From: CALROG01 sp943369755
Lineage (GTDB): Bacteria; Pseudomonadota; Gammaproteobacteria; Burkholderiales; Burkholderiaceae_C
Assembly: GCA_943369755.1 (NCBI GenBank)
Contig: CALROG020000027.1
Location: 1-57,633 of the forward strand
Reading direction: 5' to 3'
Length of the DNA stretch: 57,633 nt
The position numbers and the translations under genes are program-made. The notes beneath the pieces are model-generated. The model was not told the origin of the DNA. It made no database searches and saw only the letters and a list, made by a program, of their open reading frames with translations. Below are positions 14,499-23,815 of the stretch, one piece after another (position 1 is the first letter of the stretch; the number at the start of each line of letters is the position of its first letter).

Positions 14499-15794
14499 TC
14501 ATTTCTGGAACGGGCCCCAGTCCGGCTCGCGAAGGTCGCCGCCCTGCCCTGCCAGGCGCGCCTTGATCTTGCCATCCAGCGTGGTGGTCATGAGCGCTTC
14601 GCGGCCCTGCTGCTGGGTGGCATAGACGATCAGCTTGCCATTGGGTGCAAAGCTTGGGCTCTCGTCGGCCGTGGTGTCTGTGATTGAGGTCACGGTGGCG
14701 CTCGCAAGTTCCATGACATGGAGCTTGAATGCGCCACCGACGCGGGAAATGTAGGCCAGCCAACGCCCGTCGGGGCTGATGGCAGGCGATATGTTGTAAC
14801 CCCCGGTAAAGGTCACACGCTCGGCCACGCCTCCGCTGGCCGTCATGCGGTAGATCTGCGGTGCGCCGCCACGGTCGCTGACAAAATAAATGCTGCGCCC
14901 GTCGGCCGAGTACACCGGCTCGGTGTCAATGCCGGGCGACTGGATCAGCCTGCGCGGTTCGCCGCCATTGGCGTCGATGGTGTACAGCTGCGAGCCGCCA
15001 TCGCGACTCAGCGTGACCGCCAGCGAGCGGCCATCTGGCGACCAGGCTGGCGCGCTGTTGGAGCCGCGGAAGTTGGCAATCAGTCTGCGCCGTCCGCTGG
15101 CAACTTCGTGCACATACACCACCGGCTTGCGTGACTCAAACGACACATAGGCCAGTTGGCCCCCGGTGGGCGACCAGGCCGGAGAAATGATGGGTTCGGG
15201 GCTGGTCAGTGCGCTTTGCGCGTTCTCACCATCCGCGTCGGCCACCCACAGGCTGTAGCGGGTGCCGGTTTTTGTGACGTAAGCAATGCGGGTTGAGAAA
15301 ACACCTTTTTCATTGGTGAGTTTTTCATACACCGCGTCAGCGATGCGGTGCGCCGCCAGGCGCAGGTCGCCCACCGTCACGGCATAGCTCTGCCCGCCCA
15401 GGTCCTGGCCCATGACCACGTCCCACAGGCGGTAGCGCACATCGTAGCGGCCATCTGCCAGCCGCGACACGCTGCCCGTGACCAGCGAATCCGCCTTGCG
15501 TTGGCGCCACAGGGCCAAGTCGGGCCGGCTGGTTTCGTCCAGCGCGACGCCGGCGGCATCCACGGCGCGGAACTGCCCGCTGCGCTCCAGATCTGCCTGG
15601 ACGATGGCACCTATCTTCTGCGGTGCAGTGTCGTCGCCGCGAAACGCAGTCACGGCAATCGGCAGCTGAGTGGTACCCACGCCCGAGACTTCAACCCGGA
15701 ACTGCGCCAGTGCGGGAGCCAGTGACGTCGCCACAAAGCCGCCGAGCAGCAGGCGACGCGATTCAAACCGGTTTAACGGGGTCGGCAGGGTCAT
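14499..15794 (-). CDS. tolB: Tol-Pal translocation protein TolB
   Basis: A periplasmic beta-propeller protein of 431 residues. The signal peptide begins with ESRRLLLGGF, a twin-arginine-like start. The TolB N-terminal domain follows (about 30-165), and then five propeller blades with the repeated WSPDG-type motif (SPAWSPTGGQLAYVSF, APAWSPDGRSLAV, PVYSADGRSIYFVSD, PAISPDGRWLAYIS, PSFAPNGKLIVYAT). Unusually, the gene upstream is a glycosyltransferase overlapping by 32 bp, not tolA. tolQRA are not in this stretch. Confidence 0.94.
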   Translation of the reverse strand: MTLPTPLNRFESRRLLLGGFVATSLAPALAQFRVEVSGVGTTQLPIAVTAFRGDDTAPQKIGAIVQADLERSGQFRAVDAAGVALDETSRPDLALWRQRKADSLVTGSVSRLADGRYDVRYRLWDVVMGQDLGGQSYAVTVGDLRLAAHRIADAVYEKLTNEKGVFSTRIAYVTKTGTRYSLWVADADGENAQSALTSPEPIISPAWSPTGGQLAYVSFESRKPVVYVHEVASGRRRLIANFRGSNSAPAWSPDGRSLAVTLSRDGGSQLYTIDANGGEPRRLIQSPGIDTEPVYSADGRSIYFVSDRGGAPQIYRMTASGGVAERVTFTGGYNISPAISPDGRWLAYISRVGGAFKLHVMELASATVTSITDTTADESPSFAPNGKLIVYATQQQGREALMTTTLDGKIKARLAGQGGDLREPDWGPFQK

Positions 15795-16539
15795 GTTGTC
15801 GATTCAAACAGTACAGGGCGAAGTATTTGCCAAAGGCGGCTTGGGCTTGCATGGTACACACGGCAAAACCCATGGAGCCATCAAGAAATCCGCGTTGCAG
15901 CACATAGCTGCGCACGAAAGCCGCCACGCCTGAGAGCGCGGCGCGCCCCATGGTGGTGGTTTGCCCCTGAGTATGGCGCTGCAACGCCCAAGCCTGACTG
16001 TAGCTTTCGAGCTTGCGCCAATAGTGCGCGGGCGTGGGGTAGCTTTCATGCAGCAGCGGGCTGCTGAGCCTTTGCGCGGGCGGGCCATCCAGCAACACGC
16101 GCTCATGAACCAGGTCGTCGCTGAAGCGCGCCTGGCCTCTGCGAAACAGCCGCAGCACGTAGTCTGGCGTCCAGCCGCAGTGCCGTATCCACTGACCGCA
16201 AAAGCGCGTCAGGCGCGGGATTTCGAAAGCCGCTGCCTGGCCAGCCGCCATGGCTGCGCGAATTTGCCGCGCAAGTTCAGGGGTAACACGTTCGTCGGCA
16301 TCGAGCGACAGCACCCAGTCATTTGTGGCCAATGCCAATGCGCGATTTTTTTGCGGGCCAAAGCCCGGCCAGTCTGGGGTCTGTGTGACGACGGCACCGC
16401 AGTCCCGCGCGATGCGCACGGTGTCATCGGTGCTGCCGCTGTCCAGCACGATTTTCTCGTCTGCAAAAGCCACCGACTCAAGGCAGGCACGCAGGTTCGC
16501 AGACTCGTTGTGGGCAATGACAATGACGGAAAGCGGCAT
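15763..16539 (-). CDS. GT2 glycosyltransferase, WaaE/KdtX-like
   Basis: A 258-residue family 2 glycosyltransferase of the kind that adds a beta-glucose to the LPS inner core (WaaE/KdtX). The GT-A motifs are LSVIVIAHNESANL at the start, the DSGSTDDTV nucleotide-binding loop and DADERV (DxD metal site) near 84. The GFGPQKNRAL segment is typical of this subgroup. The cytoplasmic face of the inner membrane is the expected site. It is divergent from an O-antigen ligase-like gene 22 bp away, which supports an LPS role, yet it overlaps tolB by 32 bp, so it may be co-transcribed with tolB-pal-cpoB. Confidence 0.85.
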   Translation of the reverse strand: MPLSVIVIAHNESANLRACLESVAFADEKIVLDSGSTDDTVRIARDCGAVVTQTPDWPGFGPQKNRALALATNDWVLSLDADERVTPELARQIRAAMAAGQAAAFEIPRLTRFCGQWIRHCGWTPDYVLRLFRRGQARFSDDLVHERVLLDGPPAQRLSSPLLHESYPTPAHYWRKLESYSQAWALQRHTQGQTTTMGRAALSGVAAFVRSYVLQRGFLDGSMGFAVCTMQAQAAFGKYFALYCLNRQHDPADPVKPV

Positions 16540-16561
16540 TCGTTGAAGGTTCAGGGTCAGG

Positions 16562-17836
16562 ATGGATAATCCGGGCTTGTTGCAATTATGGGGTTACCGG
16601 GTGGCGGAATATCGAAGTTGGGAGAAACTGCGGCCTTGGCCTGTCTACCTGTTGGCGGCTTGCATCCCGGTGTCGCTTGCCGCCACAAACGTGGCAAAGC
16701 TGTTGGCTTTTCTGATGTGTCTGGTCGTTACTGCAAACGCGGTGCTGCGGCACAGCCCGCTTCCGCAACTGGGCCGCCTGTGGAGCGCGCCGGTCATCCT
16801 GGCGATGCTGGCCGCGCTTGCACTTAGCCTGGCTTGGACCACCGCCCCCACGCCTGAAGCGCTGGGCGATGTCATCAAATACAGCAAGTTGCTGCTGATC
16901 CCGGCCATTGTGGTGCTGCTGCGAACACCACGCGAGGCCTTCCTGGCGCTGGCCACTTACCTCGCTGTGCAAGGTTTCGTAATCTTCACCTCATGGCTTT
17001 TGTACCTGCAAGTGCCGGTGTTCTGGGTACCGGCCGGACACCGAAACTCTATCGCCACGGTGTATTCAAGTTATCTCGACCAGTCAATCATGACCGCCGC
17101 GTTTGCCGCAATTTGCTGGCATCTGCGCCAGCACTTTCCTGTACGCAGCGGGGTCTGGATTGGAATGGCACTGGCGCTGGCCGCAATCGTCAATGTACTT
17201 TTCATGCTGCCTGGGCGCAGCGGGCATTTGGCGGCTATCGCCGTGCTCTCGCTGGCTTTTCTGTGGGCCTTGCCACACCGCTGGCGGGTCGCCGGCCTGC
17301 TGGCACCTTTTCTGTTCGTCGCGCTGGCGATGGCGATATCGCCACAGTTCAATGAACGCTTGACGCTGGCAGTGCAGGAAACCAGCTCGTTCCAGAAAGA
17401 CATTCATCCGACCACATCATCTGGAATGCGATTGAGCTTCTGGCACCGTTCCATACAAGCCATCGCCGAGCGGCCATTCACCGGCTATGGGGTGGGCAGC
17501 TGGAACCAGCAGTATCGCCGCCTGGAAAACAACCAGCCAAGCCCTGAAACAGCAAAGGTCCGAAACCCCCACCAGGAATATCTTCTGTGGGGCGTGCAAC
17601 TCGGAGTGGGGGGGGCACTGTTACTTGTGGGGTTCATGGTGGCGCTGATGCGTGATGCACAGCGCTTCAGCACCCCGGCGCGGCGCGCCACGCAGTCGGT
17701 GGTGCTGGTGCTGGCGGTTGCCTGCCTTTTCAACTCTTCCTTGTTTGACGCACTGATTGGCGAATTTTTCTGTATCGTGTTCGGCCTGCTACTGGCCTAC
17801 GGCTTGCAACGCCAGCCCGCCGCACCCGCCCCATGA
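16562..17836 (+). CDS. O-antigen ligase/polymerase-like membrane protein
   Basis: A 424-residue polytopic protein with about eleven hydrophobic segments and a large periplasmic loop (about 265-345). The loop carries RLSFWHRSIQAI, TGYGVGSWNQQY and NPHQEYLLWGVQLG, motifs of the Wzy_C/WaaL superfamily that ligates O-antigen to lipid A-core or polymerises it. Sequence alone does not separate ligase from polymerase. The ATG at 16562 is the first available, and the C-terminus overlaps msbA by ATGA, so the two LPS genes are probably coupled. Confidence 0.82.
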   Translation: MDNPGLLQLWGYRVAEYRSWEKLRPWPVYLLAACIPVSLAATNVAKLLAFLMCLVVTANAVLRHSPLPQLGRLWSAPVILAMLAALALSLAWTTAPTPEALGDVIKYSKLLLIPAIVVLLRTPREAFLALATYLAVQGFVIFTSWLLYLQVPVFWVPAGHRNSIATVYSSYLDQSIMTAAFAAICWHLRQHFPVRSGVWIGMALALAAIVNVLFMLPGRSGHLAAIAVLSLAFLWALPHRWRVAGLLAPFLFVALAMAISPQFNERLTLAVQETSSFQKDIHPTTSSGMRLSFWHRSIQAIAERPFTGYGVGSWNQQYRRLENNQPSPETAKVRNPHQEYLLWGVQLGVGGALLLVGFMVALMRDAQRFSTPARRATQSVVLVLAVACLFNSSLFDALIGEFFCIVFGLLLAYGLQRQPAAPAP

Positions 17837-19620
17837 ACGACGCGGTACCGCTGCCCCAGCCCAAGGCCACCGTGCTTGCGCGGTTACGCCGCTTCGCACC
17901 CTACTTCAGCGGCTCGGGCTGGGCCTTGCCGGCTATGGTGGGCGCCACGGTAACGGCGGCCTTGACCGAGCCAGTAATCCCGGCGCTGATGAAGCCCTTG
18001 CTCGATCAGGGCTTCAAGGGTGGCAGCTTCAGCCTGTGGCTTGTGCCGGCAGCGCTGATGGGACTGTTTGCGTTGCGCGGCATAGCGGGGTTTGTGGCCC
18101 AGTATTCGCTCGCCTACATGGCCAACCAGGCCATGGTGGCGCTACGCCGCCGCCTGTTTGCCAAGCTGCTTGAGGCACCCATGAGCCTGTTTGGCAGCAG
18201 TTCAGCCAGCAGCCTGTCCAACACCGTGGTGTATGAGGTGCAGACCGGCACCACATTGCTGGTCAACGCCATGCTGTCGTTGCTGAAAGACTCTCTCACA
18301 CTGGTGGCGCTGATGGCCTACCTTTTGTACATCAACTGGAAGCTGACGCTGATCGTTCTGTTCATTTTTCCGGCAGTGGCCTGGGTCATGAAGGTGCTGT
18401 CCAAGCGCCTGCACCGCATTGCACAGGCCAGCCAGAAGGCCACCGATCATCTTGCCTACGTGGTGGAAGAAAATGTGCTGGCCCACCGTGTGGTGCGCCT
18501 GCACCAAGCGCAGGCCTCGCAGGGCGCCCGCTTTGACCACCTGAACACTGAACTGCGTCGCCTGGCCATGAAGTCCACCATTGCAGCGTCAGCCATGACG
18601 CCGCTGACGCAGTTGCTGGCGGCCGCCGCGTTGTCTGCGGTGATCTGTACCGCGCTGTGGCAAAGCTCGACCAGCGGCATCACGGTGGGAGGCTTCGCGT
18701 CGTTCATCACGGCCATGCTGATGCTGATCGCGCCGATCAAGCACCTGTCGGAATCCGCATCACCCATTACCCGCGGCCTGGTCGCGGTAGAGCGTGGCCT
18801 GGACCTGATTGACCAGACGCCCGCGGAGCCCGAGGGCAGCCATGAGGTCGAGCGCGCTCGCGGTGAACTGGTCCTTGACGGCGTGGTCGTTCGCTACCCC
18901 GGTGCCAGCCATGATGCGCTGGACCGGGTGAGCCTGCGGGTTGAGCCCGGCACGACAGTGGCTCTGGTGGGCAGTTCAGGCTCGGGGAAAACCACTCTCA
19001 TCAACCTGTTGCCGCGTTTTGTGGAGCCCGGCGGCGGGCGCATCACGCTTGACGGCGTGGCGCTGGGCGACTGGCGGCTGGCCGCGTTGCGCAGTCAGTT
19101 CTCGTTCGTCAGCCAGGATGTTGTCATGTTCAATGACAGTGTGGCCGCCAATGTGGCGCTGGGCCTGGCGCTGGACCGTGCCAAAGTACAGCAGGCCCTG
19201 GAGGCGGCAAACCTGGGGGCCTTCGTGCAGTCGCTGCCCAACGGCATTGACTCGGTGGTGGGCCACAACGCCACCCAGCTCTCGGGCGGACAGCGCCAGC
19301 GCCTGGCAATTGCCAGGGCTCTGTACAAAGACGCTCCGATTCTCATTCTGGACGAGGCAACCTCGGCGCTGGACACCGAGTCCGAGCAAGCCGTCAAGAC
19401 GGCGCTGCAGCGCCTGATGGCAGGCCGCACGACGCTGATCATTGCGCACCGCCTCTCCACCATCGAGCATGCAGACCGCATTGTGGTGATGAGCGCCGGG
19501 AAGGTGGTTGAGACAGGTGCCCATGCCCAGTTGCTGGCTGCGGGCGGCCACTATGCACGCCTTTACAGCCTGGCCGCTTCAGGCGATCTGGACAACGCCC
19601 AGGAAGGCACTCTCGAATGA
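17833..19620 (+). CDS. msbA: lipid A export ABC transporter MsbA
   Basis: A half-transporter of 595 residues that flips lipid A-core across the inner membrane. Six transmembrane helices (about 30-310) are followed by the ATPase domain. Walker A is VGSSGSGKTT (near 379-388), the signature is LSGGQRQRLAIARAL, Walker B ILILDEATSALD, and the H loop lies in IIAHRLSTIEHADRI. It overlaps both neighbours by ATGA. In Escherichia coli msbA sits beside lpxK; here lpxK is about 30 kb away beside exbBD. Confidence 0.92.
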   Translation: MNDAVPLPQPKATVLARLRRFAPYFSGSGWALPAMVGATVTAALTEPVIPALMKPLLDQGFKGGSFSLWLVPAALMGLFALRGIAGFVAQYSLAYMANQAMVALRRRLFAKLLEAPMSLFGSSSASSLSNTVVYEVQTGTTLLVNAMLSLLKDSLTLVALMAYLLYINWKLTLIVLFIFPAVAWVMKVLSKRLHRIAQASQKATDHLAYVVEENVLAHRVVRLHQAQASQGARFDHLNTELRRLAMKSTIAASAMTPLTQLLAAAALSAVICTALWQSSTSGITVGGFASFITAMLMLIAPIKHLSESASPITRGLVAVERGLDLIDQTPAEPEGSHEVERARGELVLDGVVVRYPGASHDALDRVSLRVEPGTTVALVGSSGSGKTTLINLLPRFVEPGGGRITLDGVALGDWRLAALRSQFSFVSQDVVMFNDSVAANVALGLALDRAKVQQALEAANLGAFVQSLPNGIDSVVGHNATQLSGGQRQRLAIARALYKDAPILILDEATSALDTESEQAVKTALQRLMAGRTTLIIAHRLSTIEHADRIVVMSAGKVVETGAHAQLLAAGGHYARLYSLAASGDLDNAQEGTLE

Positions 19621-20492
19621 GCAAAGCATCGATCAGCGGCTTTACCTTCATCCGCAACGGCACCATGCTGGGTTTCCCGTTTGTCGAGTCGATCTGCTCG
19701 CTGCTGCCGCTGGTGGACGAATTTGTCGTGGCTGTGGGCCGCAGCGATGACGATACCCTGGCCCGCGTAAAAGCTATTGGCGACCCCAAGGTGAAGATTA
19801 TTGAAACCGTGTGGAACGAGCGCATGGGTGACCGCGGTTTTGTCTATGCCCAGCAAAAAATGATCGCCCAATACGCCTGCACCGGTGACTGGGCTTTTTA
19901 CCTGGAAGGCGACGAAGTGGTGCACGAGAACGAGCTCGCTGCCATTCGCGCCAGCGTAGACCGTCACCACGACAACCCCGCCGTGGAAGCGCTGGTTTTT
20001 GACTACCTGCATTTTTACGGCACGCCGGGCTATGTTTCCATCAGCCCGGGCTGGTACCGGCGAGAGTGCCGGTTGATCCGCAACACCATCCGAAGCTACG
20101 CCCCCGACGGCCAGTACTGGCTGGTCATGCACGAGCACAAGCGCCCACGCAACCCGAACGGCGCGCTGGCCAACGCACACATCCACCACTACGGCTGGGT
20201 GCGCCGGGCCGAGTACATGCAAGCCAAACTGGACCAGGTGGCCAAGTACTGGGCCGGTTCAGTAGCGCCGACCATCAATTACGCAAATTTTGACCCGCAG
20301 GCCGTGACCCCCTTTACCGGCACCCACCCTGCACTCATGAAGCAGTGGCTGGAGCGCGAGGCCGAACAAAGCATTGCATTCAACCCCGACTACCAGCTCA
20401 CTTCCAAAGAAAAAAAGTACCGCCTTTCAATGGCGGTTGAGCGACTGACCGGGCTAGATTTCAGCCGCAAACACTTCAGGCTGGTGGCCTGA
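19617..20492 (+). CDS. glycosyltransferase family 2-like protein
   Basis: A 291-residue GT-A fold protein. The start SGFTFIRNGTMLGFPFVESI and the LEGDEVVHENEL segment (metal site near 100) resemble small GT2 enzymes in LPS loci. A HIHHYGWVRRAEYMQAK segment is common in this subgroup. The acceptor and sugar are unknown. It overlaps msbA by ATGA. Its 3' end overlaps the convergent GT4 gene by 17 bp (20476-20492). It likely completes the waaL-like/msbA transcription unit. Confidence 0.78.
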   Translation: MSKASISGFTFIRNGTMLGFPFVESICSLLPLVDEFVVAVGRSDDDTLARVKAIGDPKVKIIETVWNERMGDRGFVYAQQKMIAQYACTGDWAFYLEGDEVVHENELAAIRASVDRHHDNPAVEALVFDYLHFYGTPGYVSISPGWYRRECRLIRNTIRSYAPDGQYWLVMHEHKRPRNPNGALANAHIHHYGWVRRAEYMQAKLDQVAKYWAGSVAPTINYANFDPQAVTPFTGTHPALMKQWLEREAEQSIAFNPDYQLTSKEKKYRLSMAVERLTGLDFSRKHFRLVA

Positions 20493-21609
20493 GGCTGTCC
20501 CGGTAAATTTGCTCACAGGCCTGCGCAGCCGCTTCCCAGCTATGGCGTTGGGCGAACTCACGGCCCTTGTGCGCCACGCCAGCAGCCAGCACCTCATCCG
20601 TCAGCAAACGCGCCACAGCCGCACCCAGGGCCTTCGCGTCACGCGGGTCCGCCAGCAGCAGCGCGTCTGTTTCATGGGTCAACAGGCCCGAAATGCCGCA
20701 ATACGCCGGGCCACTCACAACCACTGGCAAGGCATGGGCCATGGCCTCCAGCACCACCATGGCAAAGGTATCTGCCAGCGTCGGGTGCACCAGCAGGTTT
20801 GCTGCCCGGTACGCCAGATCGACGCTTTGCATGGGCCCCAGAAAGAACACCCGGTGCGCAAGGCCAAGGCTTTGCGCACGGGCACGGAAGGTTTCAATCC
20901 CGGCGGCATTACCCACCACTGCCAGCACCGCGCTGGGGGGCAAATTCACCATGGCGTCGAGCAACGCCCCCAGGCCCTTGCGTTCATAGTTGTTGGCCAC
21001 GAACAGCAGCACTTGCCCGCTTGGCGGCAGGCCAAGCATGGTGCGCGCGGCCGCCCGGTCCGGGCCGGCGGCGGGCAGCGTCACACCAGGCGTTACAAGG
21101 CGCAGCAAGGCACCGGCATGCGGATAGGCCTGCAAGGCTTGCGCCCGCAGGTTGTCAGAGGTCACCACCACTTGCTGCCCGGGCCGCTGCCTGAAGCGCG
21201 CCGCCTCCAGCAGCAAATAGGTCAGAAGCCGCGGGCTCAAGGCGATCTTGAGCAAACGCGTCGCCAGTTTCCAGCCGCTGCGGCCATGCAGCAAGTCATG
21301 GCGCACCGGCTTGACGTGAATCGTCTGGACCCGGCCGTGCCAGGTGTTCTCATGCGAATGCACCACGTCAAAACCACGCCGGGTGGCGTGCCAGGTGGCC
21401 ACCGCATACCAGAGCTGGTTAAGCCAGCGCGGCTTGGCCAGTGGGCGCGCCACCCGGTGGTAGGTCACGGCGGGCCAGCTGTGGTTTATTTCCTGCGCGA
21501 ACACATGTACTTCGTGGCGCTGGGCCAGTTGCTCCACCAGCGCCATGGAGTAGCTTTCAGCACCGCCGCCTGTGGTGGCAAACACGCGGTTCAAGACGGC
21601 TATTTTCAT
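20476..21609 (-). CDS. GT4 glycosyltransferase, WaaG-like
   Basis: A 377-residue GT-B fold enzyme with an N-terminal acceptor domain starting MKIAVLNRVFATTGGGAES and a C-terminal nucleotide-sugar domain (near 195-365). The latter includes FVANNYERKGLGALLDA, FLGPMQSVDLAYRAANLLVH and the E-x7-E type region PTLADTFAMVVLEAMAHALP. This is the layout of LPS core glucosyltransferase WaaG. The donor is inferred. It overlaps the upstream deacetylase by ATGA and is the last gene of the long minus-strand cluster. Confidence 0.85.
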   Translation of the reverse strand: MKIAVLNRVFATTGGGAESYSMALVEQLAQRHEVHVFAQEINHSWPAVTYHRVARPLAKPRWLNQLWYAVATWHATRRGFDVVHSHENTWHGRVQTIHVKPVRHDLLHGRSGWKLATRLLKIALSPRLLTYLLLEAARFRQRPGQQVVVTSDNLRAQALQAYPHAGALLRLVTPGVTLPAAGPDRAAARTMLGLPPSGQVLLFVANNYERKGLGALLDAMVNLPPSAVLAVVGNAAGIETFRARAQSLGLAHRVFFLGPMQSVDLAYRAANLLVHPTLADTFAMVVLEAMAHALPVVVSGPAYCGISGLLTHETDALLLADPRDAKALGAAVARLLTDEVLAAGVAHKGREFAQRHSWEAAAQACEQIYRDSLRPPA

Positions 21610-22340
21610 TGCCCGCGGCGTCGGTCTTCGTAGGCCGTCGCGATTTTGGCCCAGAACAGCGCCAGCGCGGTGGACTGATGCACCGGTACGCGCGGCAGCG
21701 CAAACAGGTCATCGTCGGCCCCGGTTCGGCTGCGCTGCGTGGTGGTGGCGCAGCTATAACCCGCTTCACGCACCATGGCCGCGTGGCGCGGCTCGAAAAA
21801 TCCGTAGGGGTAGCAAAACTGGCGCACCGCCACGCCCAGCAACGGCTCCAGGTCAGTGCGGCAAGCCGCGATTTCCTCGCGCGCAGCGCTGTCGTTAAGC
21901 GCTGTCAGATCGGCGTGGCTGCGGGTGTGGGCACCGATCTCTTGCCCCCCGGCCACCCAGGCGCGCAGCTGTGCGGCGTCCATCAGTGGCTTGGCTGGTA
22001 CGCCTTTGGGCGCATCCCAAACATTGGAGCCGCCCAACTGGCCACTGACGATGTAGCAGGTGGCTGAGAAGCCGTGACGCTGCAACACCGGCAACGCATA
22101 GTGCAGGTTGTTCACATAGCCGTCGTCCAGCGTGATGCCAACCACCTTGCCTTGTCGCTCGCCGCGCAGGTACGGCAGCAGTGCGGTCATGCTCAGCCCC
22201 CGGTAGCCCAGCAGTTTAAGCAGGCCCATCTGCAGGGCAAATGCCCCAGGGTGCACCACCAGGCTGCGGTAGGGCGTGCCCCTGGGCGGCGGTGCTTCCA
22301 CCTGGTGATAGGTCAGGATGGGAATCGCCGCGCGCATCAC
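21606..22340 (-). CDS. polysaccharide deacetylase family protein
   Basis: A 244-residue NodB-homology (CE4) protein. The metal triad region shows GITLDDGYVNNLHYALP (Asp-Asp, motif 1), AHTRSHADLTAL (H-x3-H, motif 2) and FCYPYGFFEPR (motif 3). No signal peptide is evident. Its neighbours are glycosyltransferases, so a role in surface polysaccharide or LPS modification is likely, with the substrate unknown. It overlaps rng by 4 bp and the GT4 gene by 4 bp. Confidence 0.86.
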   Translation of the reverse strand: MMRAAIPILTYHQVEAPPPRGTPYRSLVVHPGAFALQMGLLKLLGYRGLSMTALLPYLRGERQGKVVGITLDDGYVNNLHYALPVLQRHGFSATCYIVSGQLGGSNVWDAPKGVPAKPLMDAAQLRAWVAGGQEIGAHTRSHADLTALNDSAAREEIAACRTDLEPLLGVAVRQFCYPYGFFEPRHAAMVREAGYSCATTTQRSRTGADDDLFALPRVPVHQSTALALFWAKIATAYEDRRRGQ

Positions 22341-23812
22341 ATCAAAACAATGTCGTATTGTTCCTGGCCCATGGCGCTTTCGCTTTGCAGCGAAATCGGC
22401 TTGCCAATAAAGTCCGACAGCCCGGCCAGATGCTGGCTTTCTTCGTCCAGGAACAGCTCCACCACTTTGGGTGAAGCCACGACGCGGAACTCACGCGGGT
22501 TGAACTGCCGTGCCTCGCGCAGGATCTCGCGCAGCACGTCATAGCACACGCTGCGCGCCGTCTTCACGGTGCCTTTGCCCTGGCAGGCCTCACATGGTTC
22601 GCACAGCATGTGGGCCAGGGACTCCCGGGTGCGCTTGCGCGTCATCTCCACCAGACCCAGCTGCGAGAAGCCGCCCGCCGTGGTTTTGACCCGATCTCGC
22701 GCGAGCTGCTTGCGAAACTCGGCCAGTACCGCCTCGCGGTGATCTTCACGGACCATGTCTATGAAGTCCACAACCACAATCCCGCCCAGGTTGCGCAGCC
22801 GCAACTGGCGGGCAATGGTGCCCGCCGCCTCCAGGTTGGTTTTAAAAATCGTGTCGTCAAAATTGCGGGCACCGACATAGCCACCGGTGTTCACGTCCAC
22901 GGTGGTCAGGGCTTCGGTCTGGTCTACGATGACGTAGCCGCCGGACTTCAGGTCGACCCGGCGACCCAGCGCGCGGGCCACATCGTCATCAATGGAAAAC
23001 AGGTCAAAAATCGGTCGTTCGCCCTTGTAAAGCTGCAACCGCCCAGCCGCAGCCGGCATGAATTCGCGGCCAAAGACCAACAGGGCCTGGAACTGCTCCT
23101 GCGAATCGATCCGGATGGTCTGGGTTTCTTCGCTCACCAGGTCGCGCAGCACGCGCTGCAACAGGCTCAGGTCCTGGTGCAGCAGCGACATCGGGGGCAA
23201 GCGTGTAGACGCGTCCTTGATGCGGGCCCAGGTCTTGCGCAGGTAGGCGATGTCTTCTGCCAACTCGGCGTCGGTTGCGTCTTCGCCGTTGGTGCGCAAA
23301 ATGAACCCCCCGCCCTGCTCACCCGTCAACGCTTGCAAACGGGCACGCAAGGCGTCGCGTTGAGCTGACGGAATTTTTTGGGAGACCCCCACATGATCGT
23401 CTTGCGGCAAAAACACCAGCAGGCGGCCCGCCACGCTGATCTGGGTAGACAGCCGCGCGCCCTTGGTGCCAATCGGGTCCTTGATAACCTGCACCATCAG
23501 CGACTGACCTTCAAACACCTGCTTCTCGATGGGCACCAGCGCTTGCGTTGCCTTGGCCTGCTGCGGCGGTTCACCATCGGGTTGGCGGTGCCATACATCG
23601 GCCACATGCAGGAAGGCTGCACGCTCCAGGCCAATGTCAATAAACGCCGACTGCATGCCCGGCAGCACCCGCGCCACCTTGCCCAGGTAAACATTGCTGA
23701 CCAGGCCACGCTCCAGCGTGCGCTCGACATGCAGCTCTTGCACTGCACCGTTTTCCACCACAGCCACCCGGGTTTCCTGGGGCGACCAGTTGATCAGGAT
23801 GTCCTGCTGCAT
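22337..23812 (-). CDS. rng: ribonuclease G
   Basis: A 491-residue endoribonuclease that matures the 5' end of 16S rRNA and degrades mRNA. The N-terminal S1 domain (QDILINWSPQETRVAVVENG, then VARVLPGMQSAFIDIG) is followed by the catalytic RNase E/G core with VDVNTG and VVDFIDM (Asp metal ligands) and the zinc-link CEACQGKG. It lacks the long C-terminal scaffold of RNase E. It is 3 bp downstream of maf and overlaps the deacetylase gene by 4 bp. The maf-rng pairing is common in proteobacteria. Confidence 0.95.
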   Translation of the reverse strand: MQQDILINWSPQETRVAVVENGAVQELHVERTLERGLVSNVYLGKVARVLPGMQSAFIDIGLERAAFLHVADVWHRQPDGEPPQQAKATQALVPIEKQVFEGQSLMVQVIKDPIGTKGARLSTQISVAGRLLVFLPQDDHVGVSQKIPSAQRDALRARLQALTGEQGGGFILRTNGEDATDAELAEDIAYLRKTWARIKDASTRLPPMSLLHQDLSLLQRVLRDLVSEETQTIRIDSQEQFQALLVFGREFMPAAAGRLQLYKGERPIFDLFSIDDDVARALGRRVDLKSGGYVIVDQTEALTTVDVNTGGYVGARNFDDTIFKTNLEAAGTIARQLRLRNLGGIVVVDFIDMVREDHREAVLAEFRKQLARDRVKTTAGGFSQLGLVEMTRKRTRESLAHMLCEPCEACQGKGTVKTARSVCYDVLREILREARQFNPREFRVVASPKVVELFLDEESQHLAGLSDFIGKPISLQSESAMGQEQYDIVLM

Positions 23813-23815
23813 GAT

